6,462 nucleotides of DNA, taken from positions 1 to 6,462 of the forward strand of contig DBBT01000020.1 in the NCBI GenBank assembly GCA_002292345.1. Reading direction: 5' to 3'. The DNA comes from Opitutia bacterium UBA977 (GTDB lineage: Bacteria > Verrucomicrobiota > Verrucomicrobiia > Opitutales > Coraliomargaritaceae). The notes below the pieces were generated by a model. The model was given only the letters and a program-made list of their open reading frames with translations, was not told the DNA's origin and ran no database searches. Below are positions 6,245 to 6,462 of this stretch, one piece after another (the stretch's first letter is position 1; every line of letters begins with the position of its first letter). The position numbers were made by a program, and so were the translations under genes.

Positions 6245-6462
6245 CTATTTACAGAGATGAAGCTCGACTGATTGCAAGCTGAACTCACGGTGGTAGCCGC
6301 TGCTGTCTTTGCTGGCGCCTTTGACTGCACGGGCACCATCGAGCATCATCAGTTGTAGCTCATAGTCTCCTGGCTGGTCAAACCGGACCATGCCAATGTC
6401 TACATAAGTGAAGTCTCGCCCATGTTGAGTAACGACTGGGTCGGCTTCCAGTTGCTGGTGGT
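6245..6462 (-). CDS. C-terminal fragment of a probable carbohydrate-active enzyme (beta-sandwich tail)
   Basis: The minus strand is open from the right edge of the window to TAG at 6247-6245, giving 71 residues. It begins HQQLEADPVVTQHGRDFTYV; later pieces are DIGMVRFDQPGDYELQLMML and GYHREFSLQSVELHLCK. The layout 'Y.dIG.vrfd.pGdYeL.L' followed by a final 'f.L.sVeL.l' strand is typical of the CBM-like beta-sandwich domains that end many exported fucosidases, sulfatases and related enzymes. The catalytic part lies outside the window, so I cannot name the enzyme. The convergent fucosidase next door makes a glycan-degradation locus plausible. Only 4 bases separate the two stop codons, leaving no room for a terminator between them. 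Confidence 0.7.
   Translation of the reverse strand, partial: HQQLEADPVVTQHGRDFTYVDIGMVRFDQPGDYELQLMMLDGARAVKGASKDSSGYHREFSLQSVELHLCK

Noticed and set aside
1..6462. CRISPR array, tRNA, insertion sequence or defence system
   Set aside because: I looked on both strands and saw no regular repeat-spacer pattern, no tRNA-like cloverleaf, no transposase or integrase motifs, and no toxin-antitoxin or nuclease pair.

Overview
The window is a mixed stretch of bacterial chromosome with moderate base composition and few clear Shine-Dalgarno sites. A GH29 alpha-L-fucosidase, a DUF4114 protein, an iron-sulfur photolyase and a membrane-anchored glycerophosphodiesterase would fit a marine polysaccharide-degrading bacterium, perhaps of the Verrucomicrobiota/Planctomycetota group. 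That assignment is inference from gene content. Nothing in the window (no rRNA, no marker gene) proves it.

Layout from left to right. (1) Positions 1-1386, minus strand: most of a PhrB/CryB-type (6-4) photolyase with all four [4Fe-4S] cysteines; its C-terminus runs off the left edge. (2) 1387-1748: a divergent, AT-rich intergenic region with a cluster of short perfect inverted repeats next to the following gene. (3) 1749-2735, plus strand: an N-terminally anchored exported protein with a C-terminal DUF4114 domain. (4) 2787-4231, minus strand: a likely two-gene operon, a helix-rich protein of unknown function followed by a membrane-anchored GDPD-family phosphodiesterase. (5) 4232-4713: a region without an intact gene that holds the decayed front half of a SpoIIAA-like (STAS-type) gene, with its ribosome binding site still in place. 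(6) 4714-6240, plus strand: an exported GH29 alpha-L-fucosidase. (7) 6245-6462, minus strand: the C-terminal end of a gene whose residues look like a carbohydrate-enzyme beta-sandwich domain. It meets the fucosidase tail to tail with 4 bases between the stop codons.

The genes do not form one pathway. The photolyase is DNA repair, the GDPD unit is lipid or phosphodiester turnover at the membrane, and the right end looks like the edge of a glycan-degradation locus. I found no CRISPR array, tRNA, insertion sequence, integrase, toxin-antitoxin pair or defence cassette. The points most worth a second look are the SpoIIAA-like remnant, the Phe in place of the flavin-proximal Tyr in the photolyase, and the palindrome cluster before the DUF4114 gene.
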